64,000 bases of DNA, taken from Actibacterium sp. (GTDB lineage: Bacteria > Pseudomonadota > Alphaproteobacteria > Rhodobacterales > Rhodobacteraceae). The stretch is taken from the NCBI GenBank assembly GCA_016278325.1, contig JADQCB010000016.1, positions 62,001-126,000 on the forward strand. The letters are read 5' to 3'. This document shows positions 29,190 to 40,083 of this stretch, in pieces; positions within the stretch are counted from its first letter, which is position 1, and every line of letters starts with the position of its first letter. The notes under the pieces were generated by a model. It saw only the letters and a list, made by a program, of their open reading frames with translations. It did not search any database and was not told the origin of the DNA. The position numbers were made by a program, and so were the translations under genes.

Positions 29190-30779
29190 ATGACCGACCT
29201 CGTGCCCATCCGCCGCGCGCTGATTTCCGTATCCGACAAGACCGGCCTGCTGGATTTCGCCCGGGCGCTGGATGCGCGCGGGGTGGAACTGCTGTCCACC
29301 GGCGGCACGGCCCGCGCGCTGCGCGAGGCCGGGCTCGGCGTGCGCGACGTGGCCGACGTGACCGGCTTTCCCGAGATGATGGACGGCCGGGTCAAGACGT
29401 TGCACCCGGCGGTGCATGGCGGCTTGCTGGCGCTGCGCGACGACCAGGAACACCTGACCGCGATGGAGGCGCATGGAATCTTGCCCATCGACCTGCTGGT
29501 GGTCAATCTCTACCCCTTCGAGGAAACGGTGGCGAAGGGCGCGTCGCACGATGATTGCATCGAGAATATCGACATCGGCGGCCCGGCGATGATCCGGGCC
29601 GCGGCCAAGAACCACGGCTTCGTCAATGTCGTCGTCGATGTCGCGGATTATGGCGCGCTGCTGGCCGAGCTGGACGCCAATGACGACCGCACCACGCTGG
29701 CCTTCCGCAAGCGGCTGGCCCAGATCGCCTATGCCCGCACCGCGGCCTATGACGCGGCGGTCAGCACCTGGATGGCCGATGCGATCGGAGAGGCGGCGCC
29801 GCGGCGCCGCGCCTTTGCCGGAACACTGGCCCAGACGCTGCGTTACGGCGAAAATCCGCATCAGCGTGCCGCGTTCTATACCGACGGGTCGCACCGCCCC
29901 GGCGTGGCCACTGCGCGGCAATGGCAGGGCAAGGAACTGTCCTACAACAACATCAACGACACCGACGCCGCGTTCGAGCTGGTCTCGGAATTCGACCCGG
30001 CCGACGGGCCGGCCTGCGCGATCATCAAGCATGCCAATCCCTGCGGCGTGGCGCGCGGCACGACGCTGAGAGATGCCTACAGGCGGGCGTATGACTGCGA
30101 TCGCATCTCGGCGTTCGGCGGGATCGTCGCGCTGAACCGGGAACTGGACGAGGAAACCGCGAAAGAGATCGTGCAGATCTTCACCGAGGTGGTGATCGCC
30201 CCCGCGGCCACCGAGGCTGCGCGCGCGGTTTTCGCCGGCAAGAAGAACCTGCGCCTGCTGACCACCGGGGCGCTGGCCGATCCGGTGGCGCCTGTGCTGA
30301 GCTTCCGGCAGGTCTCGGGCGGGTTCCTGGTGCAGGACAAGGATACCGGCCGCGTGGCCGAGGCCGACCTGAAGGTGGTGACGAAGCGCAGGCCCGGCGA
30401 ACAGGAGATGAAGGATCTGCTCTTTGCCTGGACCGTGGCCAAGCACGTCAAGTCCAACGCGATCGTCTATTCGAAGGGCGCGGCCACGGTGGGAATCGGC
30501 GCGGGGCAGATGAGCCGGGTGGACAGCACCCGCATCGCCGCGCGCAAATCGCAGGATATGGCCGATGCGCTGACCCTGTCCGCGCCGCTGACGCAAGGCT
30601 CGGTGGTGGCCTCGGATGCCTTCTTTCCCTTCCCCGACGGGCTGTTGGCAGCGGCCGAGGCCGGGGCGAGCGCGGTGATCCAGCCTGGCGGATCCATGCG
30701 CGATGACGAGGTGATCGCGGCCGCGGACGGGGCCGGTCTGGCCATGGTGTTCACCGGTATCCGCCATTTCAGGCACTGA
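29190..30779 (+). CDS. purH: Bifunctional AICAR formyltransferase / IMP cyclohydrolase
   Basis: 529 aa. PurH performs the last two steps to IMP. The N-terminal IMP cyclohydrolase domain has [11 protein letters not shown] and [16 protein letters not shown] near its start and VVNLYPFE. The C-terminal transformylase domain has [24 protein letters not shown] and, near the end, [18 protein letters not shown]. It lies 21 bp after the heparinase gene and 6 bp before lspA, probably one transcript. Confidence 0.97.
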   Translation: MTDLVPIRRALISVSDKTGLLDFARALDARGVELLSTGGTARALREAGLGVRDVADVTGFPEMMDGRVKTLHPAVHGGLLALRDDQEHLTAMEAHGILPIDLLVVNLYPFEETVAKGASHDDCIENIDIGGPAMIRAAAKNHGFVNVVVDVADYGALLAELDANDDRTTLAFRKRLAQIAYARTAAYDAAVSTWMADAIGEAAPRRRAFAGTLAQTLRYGENPHQRAAFYTDGSHRPGVATARQWQGKELSYNNINDTDAAFELVSEFDPADGPACAIIKHANPCGVARGTTLRDAYRRAYDCDRISAFGGIVALNRELDEETAKEIVQIFTEVVIAPAATEAARAVFAGKKNLRLLTTGALADPVAPVLSFRQVSGGFLVQDKDTGRVAEADLKVVTKRRPGEQEMKDLLFAWTVAKHVKSNAIVYSKGAATVGIGAGQMSRVDSTRIAARKSQDMADALTLSAPLTQGSVVASDAFFPFPDGLLAAAEAGASAVIQPGGSMRDDEVIAAADGAGLAMVFTGIRHFRH

Positions 30780-30785
30780 TCCGTC

Positions 30786-31256
30786 ATGCGGTTGCTCTGG
30801 CTTTGCGCGCTGATCGTTTTCGTGATCGACCAGGTCGGAAAATATGCCGTGGTGATCGGCATGGACCTGCGCGGGCGTGGTGCGATCGACATCCTGCCAC
30901 CCTATCTGAATTTCCGCATGGCCTGGAACCGGGGGGTCAATTTCGGGCTGTTCGCCCATGACGCCGAGGTGATGCGCTGGGTGCTGGTCGCGGTCGCGCT
31001 GGCGATCTCGGCCTGGGTGGTGCTGTGGATGGCGCGCGACAGGCATTCCCGGCCGGCGCTGGTCTCGGCCGGGGTGCTGGTCGGCGGCGCCCTGGGTAAT
31101 GCGATCGACCGGGTGGTGTTCGGCGCGGTCGCGGATTTCCTGAACGTTTCGTGCTGCGGCATCCGCAATCCGTTTTCGTTCAACGTGGCGGATATCGCGA
31201 TCTTCGCCGGCGCGATCGGCCTGATCCTGTTCACCGGACGCAAGAACACCCCGTGA
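30786..31256 (+). CDS. lspA: Lipoprotein signal peptidase II
   Basis: 156 aa inner-membrane aspartyl protease with four transmembrane helices. It cleaves the signal peptide before the diacylglyceryl Cys of prolipoproteins. The two catalytic Asp are D117 (AVADFLN) and D136 (NVADIAIF), and NRGVNFGL is the conserved loop. The following gene encodes a lipoprotein that would be one of its substrates. Confidence 0.95.
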   Translation: MRLLWLCALIVFVIDQVGKYAVVIGMDLRGRGAIDILPPYLNFRMAWNRGVNFGLFAHDAEVMRWVLVAVALAISAWVVLWMARDRHSRPALVSAGVLVGGALGNAIDRVVFGAVADFLNVSCCGIRNPFSFNVADIAIFAGAIGLILFTGRKNTP

Positions 31257-31307
31257 CGCGCCCGCAGGCTTGCGTTAAACAAAGGGAAAAGCGGGAAGGA
31301 GGCCAAG

Positions 31308-31841
31308 ATGCGTGCAGCGCGCGTGGCAATCGCGATCTATCTGGCGGCGGGGCTGGGCCTTGCCGGGTGCGCGCGCGATTCCCGGCCGGAATTGATGAAT
31401 GTCGCCGCCAGCAACAACACGCCCGACGAATTCGCGATCCTGCCCAACAAGCCCATCGCGATTCCGCAGGATCTGGCGGCCCTTCCACCGCCCACCCCCG
31501 GCGGCACGAACCGGGTGGACCCGACACCCGAGGCCGATGCCGTTGCGGCGCTTGGCGGCGATCCCGCGCGGCTGCGCGCGGGTGGCGTTCCGGCTGCCGA
31601 CGCGGCGCTGGTCGCGCGGGCAACGCGCTTTGGCGTGGCCGAGGGGATCCGGCAAAGCCTGGCGGCCGAAGATCTGGAATATCGCCGCCGCAACGATGGC
31701 CGCCTGCTGGAACGCCTGTTCAACGTGAATGTCTATTTCAAGGCCTACCGCCCGATGTCGCTGGATCAGCACGCCGAGCTTGCCCGCTGGCGTCGCGCCG
31801 GGGCGCAGAATGTCGGCGCCCCGCCGGAAAAGACCGACTAG
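31308..31841 (+). CDS. DUF3035 lipoprotein
   Basis: 177 aa with signal peptide and lipobox GLAGC, so the protein is probably lipidated and outer-membrane located. The segment ELMNVAASNNTPDEFAILPNKPI...IPQDLAALPPPTPGG is typical of DUF3035 proteins. Members in alphaproteobacteria have been linked to the beta-barrel assembly machinery under the name BamF (from memory; the correspondence should be checked). It is 51 bp after lspA. A highly structured non-coding stretch follows. Confidence 0.8.
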   Translation: MRAARVAIAIYLAAGLGLAGCARDSRPELMNVAASNNTPDEFAILPNKPIAIPQDLAALPPPTPGGTNRVDPTPEADAVAALGGDPARLRAGGVPAADAALVARATRFGVAEGIRQSLAAEDLEYRRRNDGRLLERLFNVNVYFKAYRPMSLDQHAELARWRRAGAQNVGAPPEKTD

Positions 31842-31856
31842 GCGCGATCACCCGCG

Positions 31857-31959
31857 TCATGTCCGGCGAGGACGGCGTTCTTTCATGCCAGAGAGAGAGG
31901 CCGGATCGGGGCGCGACATGCCTGTCGTGAAAGGTGCCGGCCTTTCGTTCCGGACATGA
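31857..31959 (+). other. Three nested helices in the DUF3035-amiC intergenic region
   Basis: An outer 10-bp perfect stem (TCATGTCCGG at 31857-31866 with CCGGACATGA at 31950-31959) encloses a middle 10-bp stem with one G-U pair (31895-31904 with 31937-31946). The middle stem encloses a 7-bp stem with one G-U pair and a TGCC loop (31912-31918 with 31923-31929). An alternative hairpin, GAAAGG/CCTTTC (31929-31934 and 31941-31946), competes with the middle stem. No U tract follows. It could be the folded 3' end of the lspA-DUF3035 transcript, a small RNA, or an early part of the ami leader. Confidence 0.5.
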
Positions 31960-32149
31960 TGGTTGCAAGCGCGCATGCCGGCCCGAATCGCGCGCCAATA
32001 CATTTCCCGGCAGATCGCCGCGCGTCGCAGCCGCCCGGGCGCCCAAAAACCGGGCAATGGGCAAACCGGGCCAGAAATCTGCGCCGGCCACTCGACAATT
32101 CCATCCATCTGTTGCATGGTTTCTTCAAATCGGCCCGCGGGGTCAAAAT

Positions 32150-32161
32150 GGCAATGATGCC
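32150..32161 (+). promoter_or_regulatory. Hexaloop hairpin, candidate ANTAR antiterminator target
   Basis: GGC (32150-32152) and GCC (32159-32161) close a six-nucleotide loop AATGAT. ANTAR proteins bind hairpins whose hexaloop has A at position 1 and G at position 4, and both are present. The 3' arm shares two bases with the 5' arm of the terminator, so the two structures exclude each other. The stem is only 3 bp, and a second upstream hexaloop hairpin of the usual dual motif was not found with confidence. Confidence 0.45.
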
Positions 32162-32193
32162 TCGTTCGTCTTTCCGGGCGTACGAGGTTTTTT
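32160..32193 (+). terminator. Leader terminator (attenuator) before amiC
   Basis: CCTCGT (32160-32165) pairs with ACGAGG (32182-32187). After one T-T mismatch, four more pairs (32167-32170 with 32177-32180, one G-U) close a hexaloop. Six Ts follow at 32188-32193. This strong intrinsic terminator ends 15 bases before the amiC start codon, so transcription must read through it for any of the operon to be expressed. This is the arrangement expected for control by the AmiR-like antiterminator encoded downstream. Confidence 0.85.
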
Positions 32194-32208
32194 CGTTTGG
32201 AGCGGTCG

Positions 32209-33312
32209 ATGGCCTTGAAATTGGGGCTCCTTTTTTCCACCACCGGCCCTTACGCGGCGCTGGGGGCGGCGGCGCGGGCGGGGGCCGAGCTTGCCGCGCG
32301 GGATCTTGCCGCGCGCGGCCGGCGGGTGGAGATTGTGGCCCGCGACCCGGCCGGCCAGCCCGAGAATTACGAGCGCCTTACCGAGGATCTGCTTTCCCAT
32401 CAGCATGTCCGCCATGTCATCGGCGCGATCACGTCGTGGAGCCGCAAGGACATGGCCCCGGTCCTGGAACGTCATGGCGGGCTGCTGTGGTATCCCTGCC
32501 CGTATGAGGGGTTCGAATGCCATGATCACATCGTCTATCTCGGCGCGTCGCCCAATCACCATATCGTGCCGCTCGTGGACTTTCTCGCGCGGACCGGGGT
32601 CAGGCGGGTCTATCTCGTCGGCTCCAACTACGTCTGGGGCTGGGAGACGCTGCGCCTGGCGCGCGAACTTTTCACCCGTCTCGATGCCGAAATCGTGGGG
32701 GAGCGTTATATCCCGCTCGGCTCGTCCGATTGCGCCGTCGCCACCGCCGAAATCGCCGAAACCGTTCCCGACCTGGTCTTCAATTCGCTCATCGGCCCGT
32801 CCAACGCGGCATTCATGGATGCGCTCGGCGAATGCAGCGACCGGGTTCGCGTGGCAAGCTGCAACCAGACAGAGGCCGATCTCGACCGTCTCGGGGTGCG
32901 GGCGAACGGCATGTTCTCGGCCGGCAGCTTTTTCGAGGAGTCCGCCGGGCCGGCCTTTCTCGCCGCGGCGCGCAAGGCGGCGCCGAACGGTCGTTGCTCG
33001 GCCTTTTTCGCCACCGCCTACGCCGCCGTGCAGCTCGCGGCCGAGGGGGCCGAGGCCGCCGGAACCGACGCGCCCCGCGCGGTCTTCGATGCCGTTGCCG
33101 GCCGCCGCCGCGACACCGTTCTCGGCCCCGTGACGATTGATCCGACCACCCGCCACGCCAGCCTGACGCCACATCTTGCCCGCGCCGGTGGCGGCGGCTT
33201 CGAGATCGTCGAATGCGCCGCCGAACCGGTGCCTGCCGATCCTTATCTCACCCGCCTTCCGGCCACGCTGACGCGCGGCAAGAGGGCGCCAGACCTCAAG
33301 GTGGTGCGATGA
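32209..33312 (+). CDS. amiC: AmiC-like cytoplasmic amide sensor
   Basis: 367 aa from ATG 32209, with GGAG seven bases upstream. The fold is that of a periplasmic-binding protein type 1, but there is no signal peptide, as in Pseudomonas AmiC, which binds amides in the cytoplasm and holds AmiR inactive. Similarity to AmiC is clear at LGLLFSTTGPYA, HGGLLWYPCPYEGFE and ASPNHHIVPLVDFL. It also resembles UrtA urea-binding proteins. It overlaps amiR by ATGA (33309-33312), so a stoichiometric complex of the two proteins is likely. Confidence 0.85.
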   Translation: MALKLGLLFSTTGPYAALGAAARAGAELAARDLAARGRRVEIVARDPAGQPENYERLTEDLLSHQHVRHVIGAITSWSRKDMAPVLERHGGLLWYPCPYEGFECHDHIVYLGASPNHHIVPLVDFLARTGVRRVYLVGSNYVWGWETLRLARELFTRLDAEIVGERYIPLGSSDCAVATAEIAETVPDLVFNSLIGPSNAAFMDALGECSDRVRVASCNQTEADLDRLGVRANGMFSAGSFFEESAGPAFLAAARKAAPNGRCSAFFATAYAAVQLAAEGAEAAGTDAPRAVFDAVAGRRRDTVLGPVTIDPTTRHASLTPHLARAGGGGFEIVECAAEPVPADPYLTRLPATLTRGKRAPDLKVVR

Positions 33313-33890
33313 CCATCACGCAATCCTTCACCGGCCGCCGCGCCGTCGTGCTGCATCCCTCCTGCGACATCCGCGCCCGCGTGATGCGCCGGCTGGAGAC
33401 ATTGGGGCTTGAGGCCGCGGGACGCTGGCCGGATCTCGCCCCCGAAGATGCCGAGGCGCATGTGGTTCTCATCGACCTCGACCGCGCCCAGGACGAACAG
33501 TTTTGCTGGCAGCCCGGCCATGCGCCCATGCCGACGATCGGCCTGATCGGGTCGGAAACGCCGGGCCGGCTTGCCTGGGCGGTGCGCCAGAGGCTCGACG
33601 CCTTCCTGTCGATCCCGGCGCTTTCCAATCTATTCTCGGCGCTGGTGCTTGCCCATGCCGCCTTTGACCGACGGATGAGCGAGGCCGCGCGCGAGGCCGA
33701 AGTGGTTCGGCGCGCCGGGCTTCGCGCCGAACTGGTGGAGGCGGTGGTGGCGATCATGGCCGAGCGCGGCGTGGACCAGCACCTTGCCCTGAAACAGCTG
33801 CGCGCCTTCGCGATGGTCGAGCGCGTGGCGCTGGAGGATGCCGCCCTGCGCTATCTGGCCGGCGCAAGGCGGGCGGTGGACAAGGCATGA
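33309..33890 (+). CDS. amiR: AmiR-like ANTAR transcription antiterminator
   Basis: 193 aa. The N-terminal half is a degenerate response-regulator fold (RRAVVLHPSCDIRARVMRRLETLG...AHVVLIDLD) without the phosphoacceptor acidic cluster. A coiled-coil helix (about 120-140) leads to the C-terminal ANTAR three-helix bundle (ELVEAVVAIMAERGVDQHLALKQLRAFAMVERVALEDAALRYL). ANTAR domains bind nascent leader RNA and prevent terminator formation. In the Pseudomonas ami system AmiC with inducer releases AmiR. Here the probable RNA target is the attenuator at 32150-32193. Confidence 0.83.
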   Translation: MTITQSFTGRRAVVLHPSCDIRARVMRRLETLGLEAAGRWPDLAPEDAEAHVVLIDLDRAQDEQFCWQPGHAPMPTIGLIGSETPGRLAWAVRQRLDAFLSIPALSNLFSALVLAHAAFDRRMSEAAREAEVVRRAGLRAELVEAVVAIMAERGVDQHLALKQLRAFAMVERVALEDAALRYLAGARRAVDKA

Positions 33891-34792
33891 CAGAGACAAG
33901 CTTTCACCCCGTGCCGCGGCGCGCGACCCGCATCCGGCGCATCACCGAGGTGCTGCGCGAGCTTGCCATGCGCCCGCGCGCGGCGTTCGGGCTCGTGGTC
34001 ATCACGGTCATGGTGCTGGCGGCGATCTTCGCCCCCTGGATCATGCCGCATGACCCCTTCGCGCAGAACTTCGACGGGCTGACCATCACCGGGGCGCCCC
34101 TGCCGCCGGGGGGCGCGTATCCGCTGGGCACCGACCTTCTGGGCCGCGACCTGGCCTCGCGGCTGATCCTGGGCACGCGCACGTCGCTGATCATCGGAGT
34201 GCTCGCGAACGGGATCGCGATCATCCTGGGCGCCGGTATCGGGATCACGGCGGGGTTCTTCGGGGGCTGGATCGGCGCGATCCTGATGCGCTTCACCGAC
34301 CTGATGATGGCGTTTCCGGCGCTGCTGCTGGCGATCGTTCTGGCGGCGATCTTCCAGCCCTCGCTGCTGATCGTGGCGCTGGTGATCGCGATGGTGAACT
34401 GGGTTCAGATGGCGCGCGTCATCTACACCGAGACGCGCAGCCTGGCAGAACGCGAATTCATCCAGGTACAGCGCGCCATGGGGGCCGGACCGCTGCGCAT
34501 CCTGTGGCATCACCTGCTGCCGCATCTGCTGTCCTCGATCCTGGTGTTCGGCACGCTTGGCATTTCGACCACCGTCCTGCTGGAGGCGACGCTCAGCTTT
34601 CTCGGTGTCGGGGTGCAGCCGCCGACGCCCTCCTGGGGCAACATCATCTTCGAGAACCAGACCTATTTCACCACCGCCCCGTGGCTGGTGTTCCTTCCGG
34701 GTCTTGCCATCGTGCTGCTCGCCCTGGCGTTCAACCTTGTCGGGGACGCGCTGCGCGACATCCTCGATCCGACACTGAAGGGGCGGCACTGA
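33887..34792 (+). CDS. ABC transporter permease, DppC/OppC family
   Basis: 301 aa inner-membrane protein with about six transmembrane helices and an N-terminal cytoplasmic arm. The coupling (EAA) loop is at TRSLAEREFIQVQRAMGAGPLRILWHHLLPHL. The C-terminus DALRDILDPTLKGR is typical of DppC. It forms a heterodimer channel with the next gene. Its ATG overlaps the amiR stop (ATGA), tying transporter translation to the regulators. Confidence 0.92.
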   Translation: MTETSFHPVPRRATRIRRITEVLRELAMRPRAAFGLVVITVMVLAAIFAPWIMPHDPFAQNFDGLTITGAPLPPGGAYPLGTDLLGRDLASRLILGTRTSLIIGVLANGIAIILGAGIGITAGFFGGWIGAILMRFTDLMMAFPALLLAIVLAAIFQPSLLIVALVIAMVNWVQMARVIYTETRSLAEREFIQVQRAMGAGPLRILWHHLLPHLLSSILVFGTLGISTTVLLEATLSFLGVGVQPPTPSWGNIIFENQTYFTTAPWLVFLPGLAIVLLALAFNLVGDALRDILDPTLKGRH

Positions 34793-35712
34793 TGCGCGGC
34801 TATATCATAAGGCGGCTGCTGGAAAGCGCGCTGATCCTGCTGGGGATCACCTTCGTCACCTTCATCCTGCTCTACCTGGTGCCCGCCGATCCTGCGCGCC
34901 AGATCGCCGGGCGCAGCGCCACGGCCGAGACGGTCGCCAACATCCGTGACCAGCTCGGGCTCAACGACCCGTTCTTCGTGCAATACGGGCGCTATATCAC
35001 GAATCTCTTCCAGGGCGATCTCGGGCGATCCTATCTGCAACGCGCCGAGGTCGAGGACCTGATCGCGGCGCGGCTGCCGGCGAGCCTGATGCTGATGGTC
35101 GTCGCGATCATCACCGAGCTGATCATGGGGCTGACGATCGGCGTCATCGCCGCGCTGCGCCGCAACCGGACCGAGGATCACGCGCTGATGATCTTCTCGT
35201 TCGTGTCGATCTCTGCCCCGCAATTCGTGATCGGCATCCTGTTGCTTTACGTCTTCGCGGTTCAGCTCGGATGGTTCCCGATCGGCGGCTACGGAACGCC
35301 GATGCATTTCGTGCTGCCGGCCATCACGCTCGGGTTCCTGGGCGGCGGCTGGTACAGCCGGATGATGCGATCGTCGATGATCGACGTTCTGGCGCAGGAT
35401 TTCGTGCGCACTGCGCAGGCCAAGGGCCTGTCCAGGTTTCGCATCATCACCCGCCATGTGATGCCCAACGCGATCCTGCCGATCATCGCGATGATCGGCA
35501 TAGATATCGGGCTTTTCATGTCGGGAATCGTCGTCGTGGAAAGCGTCTTTGGCTGGCCCGGGATCGGCCAGCTTGCATGGCAGGCGATCCAGCGCGTGGA
35601 TATCCCCGTCATAATGGGGGTGACCATGGTTTCGGCCACCGCCATCGTGATGGGCAATCTTCTGGCCGATATCGTGGCGCCCTTCATCGATCCCCGCATC
35701 AAGACCAAATGA
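34792..35712 (+). CDS. ABC transporter permease, DppB/OppB family
   Basis: 306 aa from ATG 34792, which shares its A with the previous stop (TGATG). The opening RGYIIRRLLESALILLGITFVTFILLYLVPADPA and the GD motif LFQGDLGRSY are typical of DppB. The EAA loop is DFVRTAQAKGLSRFRIITRHVMPNAILPII, and the end is ADIVAPFIDPRIKTK. It pairs with the DppC-like subunit. Confidence 0.92.
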   Translation: MRGYIIRRLLESALILLGITFVTFILLYLVPADPARQIAGRSATAETVANIRDQLGLNDPFFVQYGRYITNLFQGDLGRSYLQRAEVEDLIAARLPASLMLMVVAIITELIMGLTIGVIAALRRNRTEDHALMIFSFVSISAPQFVIGILLLYVFAVQLGWFPIGGYGTPMHFVLPAITLGFLGGGWYSRMMRSSMIDVLAQDFVRTAQAKGLSRFRIITRHVMPNAILPIIAMIGIDIGLFMSGIVVVESVFGWPGIGQLAWQAIQRVDIPVIMGVTMVSATAIVMGNLLADIVAPFIDPRIKTK

Positions 35713-35731
35713 TCAACAGAGGAGAAGACCA

Positions 35732-37351
35732 ATGACCAAACGACTTCTTGCCGGAACGGCGGCCTGCGCGCTGATCGCGGGCACCGCCTTTGCCCAGGTG
35801 GATGAAAACGCCCCCCAGGGCGGCACGATGACGGTCACCTATCAGACCGACGTGGCCACGCTCGACCCGGCGATCGGCTATGACTGGCAGAACTGGTCCA
35901 TGATCAAGAGCCTGTTCGACGGGCTGATAGGCTATGAGCCGGGAACGACCGACCTGCGCAACGAACTTGCCGCCAGCCACGAGATTTCCGAGGACGGCAC
36001 GGTGCATACCTTCACGCTGAAGGACGGCATCACGTTCCACAACGGGCGCGAGATCGTCGCATCGGATGTGAAATATTCGCTCGAGCGCGTCACCAATCCC
36101 GAGACCCGCAGCCCCGGTGCAGGCTTCTTCGGCATGATCGCGGGCTTCGACGCATGGAATTCCGGCGAGGCGGAGGAACTGACCGGCGTCCAGGTGATCG
36201 ACGACAAGACCGTCGAGATCACGCTCAGCCGCCCCGACGCAACTTTCAACCACGTCATGGCGCTCAACTTCGCATCCATCGTGCCGCGCGAAGCGGTCGA
36301 GGCATCGGGCCAGGATTTCGGGCGCGAGCCCGTCGGGTCCGGCGCGTATCGCCTTGCCGAATGGACGCCGGGCCAGCAGCTCGTCTTCGAGAGGTTCGAC
36401 GATTATCACCGCGAAAACCTGCCCAAGCTGGATGAGATCACCTTCCAGATCGGGCTCGATCCGAACGTCGCGCTGCTGCGGCTTCAGGACGGTTCCGCCG
36501 ACATTCTGGGCGACGGCATTCCGCCGGCGCAGTTCCTCAACGTGATGAACAGCCCCGAATGGTCCGACAACGTGATCGAAGGTGGCCAGCTGCAAACCGG
36601 CTATGTCACGATGAACACGCGGATGGAGCCGTTCGACGACGTCCAGGTGCGCAAGGCCGTCAACATGGCGATCAACAAGGATCGCATCGTGCGCGTCATC
36701 AACGGCCGCGCTGTGCCGGCAAACCAGCCGCTGCCGCCGACGATGCCCGGCTATGCCGAGGATTACGAAGGTTATCCCTATGATCCCGAGGCGGCCAAGG
36801 CGATGCTGGCCGAGGCCGGCTATCCCGACGGGTTCACGACCGAGCTTTACGTCATGAACGTGGATCCCAACCCGCGTATCGCGCAATCGATCCAGCAGGA
36901 TCTCGCCGCGATCGGGATCGATGCCGAAATCCGCAGCCTCGCGCAGGCCAACGTGATCGCGGCGGGCGGCGAACCCGACCAGGCGCCGATGATCTGGTCC
37001 GGCGGCATGGCCTGGATCGCGGATTTCCCCGATCCGTCGAACTTCTACGGCCCGATCCTCGGCTGTGACGGCGCCGTGCAGGGCGGCTGGAACTGGGCCT
37101 GGTATTGCAACGAGGAAATCGACGCCCGCGCCGCGAAGGCGGATGCGATGGTCGGCCAGCCCGAGGCCCGCGAAGAGGCCTGGCGCCAGATCTATCTCGA
37201 CATCATGAAGGACGCGCCCTGGGTGCCGATCTTCAACGAGCAGCGCTTCACCATGCATTCCGATCGGGTGACGGGCGATCCTTCGCTTTTCGTCGATCCG
37301 GTGCATATCCCGGTGAACTACGATTACATCCATTCGACAGAGGCCGAGTGA
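35732..37351 (+). CDS. ABC transporter substrate-binding protein, peptide/nickel/opine family
   Basis: 539 aa with a cleavable signal peptide ending AGTAFAQ, so periplasmic. The SBP_bac_5 fold is clear from TLDPAIGYDWQNWSMIKSLFDGL, LAASHEISEDGTVHTFTLKDGITFHNG and VRKAVNMAINKDRIV. AGAGGAGA precedes the ATG. This family binds peptides, opines and other small polar molecules. The operon's amidase and AmiC-like sensor suggest an amide-containing ligand, but the ligand cannot be read from sequence. Confidence 0.92.
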   Translation: MTKRLLAGTAACALIAGTAFAQVDENAPQGGTMTVTYQTDVATLDPAIGYDWQNWSMIKSLFDGLIGYEPGTTDLRNELAASHEISEDGTVHTFTLKDGITFHNGREIVASDVKYSLERVTNPETRSPGAGFFGMIAGFDAWNSGEAEELTGVQVIDDKTVEITLSRPDATFNHVMALNFASIVPREAVEASGQDFGREPVGSGAYRLAEWTPGQQLVFERFDDYHRENLPKLDEITFQIGLDPNVALLRLQDGSADILGDGIPPAQFLNVMNSPEWSDNVIEGGQLQTGYVTMNTRMEPFDDVQVRKAVNMAINKDRIVRVINGRAVPANQPLPPTMPGYAEDYEGYPYDPEAAKAMLAEAGYPDGFTTELYVMNVDPNPRIAQSIQQDLAAIGIDAEIRSLAQANVIAAGGEPDQAPMIWSGGMAWIADFPDPSNFYGPILGCDGAVQGGWNWAWYCNEEIDARAAKADAMVGQPEAREEAWRQIYLDIMKDAPWVPIFNEQRFTMHSDRVTGDPSLFVDPVHIPVNYDYIHSTEAE

Positions 37352-37355
37352 ACGC

Positions 37356-38296
37356 ATGTGTGACCACGCCGACTACACGATCCACGGCGCGCATCATCAT
37401 TTCGGGTGGGATCGTTCGATCCCGCCCGTCCAGACGGTGGCGCCCGGCACGCGACTGCATTTCGAGTGCCTCGACAGCTCTGGCGGGCAGTTGACGCCCG
37501 ACAGCAAGACGCCCGACCTGGTCAATCTCGCCTTCGAGAAGATCAACCCCGTCACCGGTCCGATCTTCGTGGAGGGGGCCGAACCCGGTGACGTTCTGAA
37601 GGTGGAGATCGAGCATTTCCATCCATCGGGCTTCGGATGGACGGCGAACATTCCCGGCTTCGGCCTGCTCGCCGACCAGTTTCCCGATCCGCATCTGCGG
37701 GTCTGGTCCTATGACAAGGACAGCCTTGCGCCGGCCGCCTTCGGCGACATGGCGCGGGTGCCGCTCAAGCCATTCGCGGGCACGATCGGGCTCGCACCGG
37801 CCGAGGCGGGGCTGCACTCGGTGGTGCCACCGCGACGGATGGGGGGCAACCTGGATATCCGCGATCTGGCCGCGGGCACCACGCTCTACCTGCCGGTCGA
37901 GGTTTCCGGCGCGCTGTTTTCCATCGGCGACACGCATGCCGCACAGGGTGACGGCGAAGTGTGCGGCACCGCGATCGAAAGCCCGATGGAGGTCGATCTG
38001 AAGCTCGACCTTATCAAGGGCGAGCCGCTCAGGTTCCCGCGTTTCACCACGCCGGGGCCGGTGACGCGGCATCTCGACGGCAAGGGCTACGAGGCCACCA
38101 CCGGGATCGGACCCGACCTGATGGCCGCCACCCGCGATGCGCTCAGCGGCATGATCGACCTGATCGGGCGCCAGCATGGGCTTTCGGCCGAGGATGCGTA
38201 TCTGCTTTGCTCCGTCTGCGGGGATCTGCGCATCTCCGAGGTCGTGGACCAGCCGAACTGGGTGGTCAGCTTCTACCTGCCGCGGATCGTCTTCGA

Positions 38297-38300
<4 letters not shown>
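37356..38300 (+). CDS. Formamidase/acetamidase family amidohydrolase
   Basis: 314 aa. FmdA/AmdA enzymes hydrolyse short amides to ammonia and a carboxylate. Family segments are PVQTVAPGTRLHFECLDSSGGQL, NPVTGPIFVEGAEPGDVLKVEI, PRRMGGNLDIRDLAAGTTLYLPV and FSIGDTHAAQGDGEVCGTAIE. No signal peptide is present, so it acts in the cytoplasm on an imported or internally generated amide. It sits between the binding protein and the ATPase, and its stop overlaps the ATPase ATG (ATGA 38297-38300). It is probably the enzyme the operon exists to supply. Confidence 0.9.
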
Positions 38301-40042
<1,742 letters not shown>

Positions 40043-40083
40043 AAGGCGACGCGGCGGCCGGATCCCGATTGCCGGGGTCGCGG

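Noticed and set aside
27195-31046. 1283-codon frame antisense to the heparinase, purH and lspA genes
   Set aside because: It spans several unambiguous plus-strand genes and shows no domain; it is a codon-usage shadow.
32209-33312. AmiC-like protein as a periplasmic urea-transporter binding protein
   Set aside because: There is no signal peptide, the downstream permeases are of the dipeptide class, and a separate exported binding protein is encoded in the operon.
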